Shown here piece by piece: positions 63,887 through 64,000 of a DNA stretch of 64,000 nucleotides. The first letter of the stretch is position 1, and the number at the start of each line of letters is the position of its first letter. Source of the stretch: JAWKTM01 sp041399085 (lineage in GTDB: Bacteria; Planctomycetota; Planctomycetia; Pirellulales; Pirellulaceae); assembly GCA_041399085.1 (NCBI GenBank), contig JAWKTM010000025.1:1-64000 (forward strand), in the 5' to 3' direction. The notes beneath the pieces were generated by a model, which had not been told where the DNA came from, did no database searches, and saw only the letters and a list, made by a program, of their open reading frames with translations. Position numbers and translations under genes: made by a program.

Positions 63887-64000
63887 ATGCTTCATCACGC
63901 CACGCGACGCGATTTTTTGCGGAATATCGGAGTGGGCGCCGCCACGCTGCCGTTTGTGTTGAACCTTCCCAGCTTGGGATGGGCGAACACGCAAACACGT
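63887..64000 (+). CDS. Tat-exported DUF1552 protein, N-terminal part, cut by the window edge
   Basis: The ATG at 63887 follows AGGGAG and reads MLHHATRRDFLRNIGVGAAT, a Tat signal with RRDFL, then LPFVLNLPSLGWA. The frame is open to the last base (38 codons). DUF1552 genes directly follow DUF1592-type genes in planctomycetes and related phyla, so the assignment rests on the Tat start plus position; the body of the protein is outside the window. Confidence 0.75.
   Translation, partial: MLHHATRRDFLRNIGVGAATLPFVLNLPSLGWANTQTR

Overview
The window looks like a chromosomal contig from a planctomycete, most likely of the Pirellulales type. The evidence is gene families that are characteristic of or enriched in that phylum: a DUF1549/DUF1553 cytochrome protein paired with a Tat-exported DUF1501 protein, a DUF1592/PA14 cytochrome protein followed by a DUF1552 protein, two DUF1559 prepilin-like genes, several sulfatases, DUF11 and DUF1844 proteins, a HisKA-type kinase and a Ser/Thr kinase, and 21-bp-period intergenic arrays. 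The DNA is moderately GC-rich and about half the genes lie on each strand.

Layout. 0-5.6 kb: a cut-off secreted beta-propeller, a small alpha-helical protein, a 21-bp array, a Tat-exported glycosidase-like propeller, and a small lipoprotein behind a decayed DUF1559 gene. 5.7-7.2 kb: a retron-like reverse transcriptase with three hairpins directly upstream. 7.5-15.5 kb: a ferredoxin, a small unknown, and a four-gene peptide/nickel-type ABC importer (binding protein, two permeases with unusual insertions, fused double ATPase). 15.7-21.6 kb: a secreted unknown, a lipoprotein with two thioredoxin domains, clpS and a broken enolase-superfamily gene. 21.7-28.5 kb: a DUF11 surface protein, the DEHPHAI-type array, a TMTC-like membrane TPR protein and a Ser/Thr kinase. 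28.7-34.7 kb: the PSD1-DUF1501 pair, then about 2 kb of arrays, hairpin repeats and gene relics. 35-43.7 kb: yidC-mnmE, an outer-membrane-like protein, a YchF GTPase, a Rpn-type nuclease and a histidine kinase. 43.7-53.7 kb: fabI, a decayed DUF1559, DUF1844, DUF3500, HtrA protease, recA with a palindromic SOS-like box, a ketoacyl synthase, a DapA-family aldolase and a short glycosyltransferase. 54-57.4 kb: a DJ-1/PfpI protein, tRNA-Glu, then a TetR / carboxymuconolactone decarboxylase-like / PPOX cassette flanked by gene stumps, which looks acquired. 57.4-64 kb: two sulfatase modules joined in one reading frame, coaD, and a DUF1592 cytochrome protein with the start of its DUF1552 partner.

Quality caveat. 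Many well-conserved genes (recA, clpS, fabI, yidC, the ketoacyl synthase and both cytochrome-type proteins) carry one-base shifts, often in short homopolymers. Since recA, fabI and yidC are expected to be needed, I read most of these as sequence errors and annotate the genes as CDS with frameshifts. The two DUF1559 genes, the enolase-superfamily gene and the stumps near 33.8, 34.6, 56.4 and 57.2 kb look more like real decay.

The best candidates for something new are the retron-like locus (5.7-7.2 kb), the exact 21-bp arrays (2.2, 24.4 and 33.5 kb), the in-frame double sulfatase (57.4-60.5 kb), the PDZ domain inside YidC, and the SOS-like operator upstream of recA.
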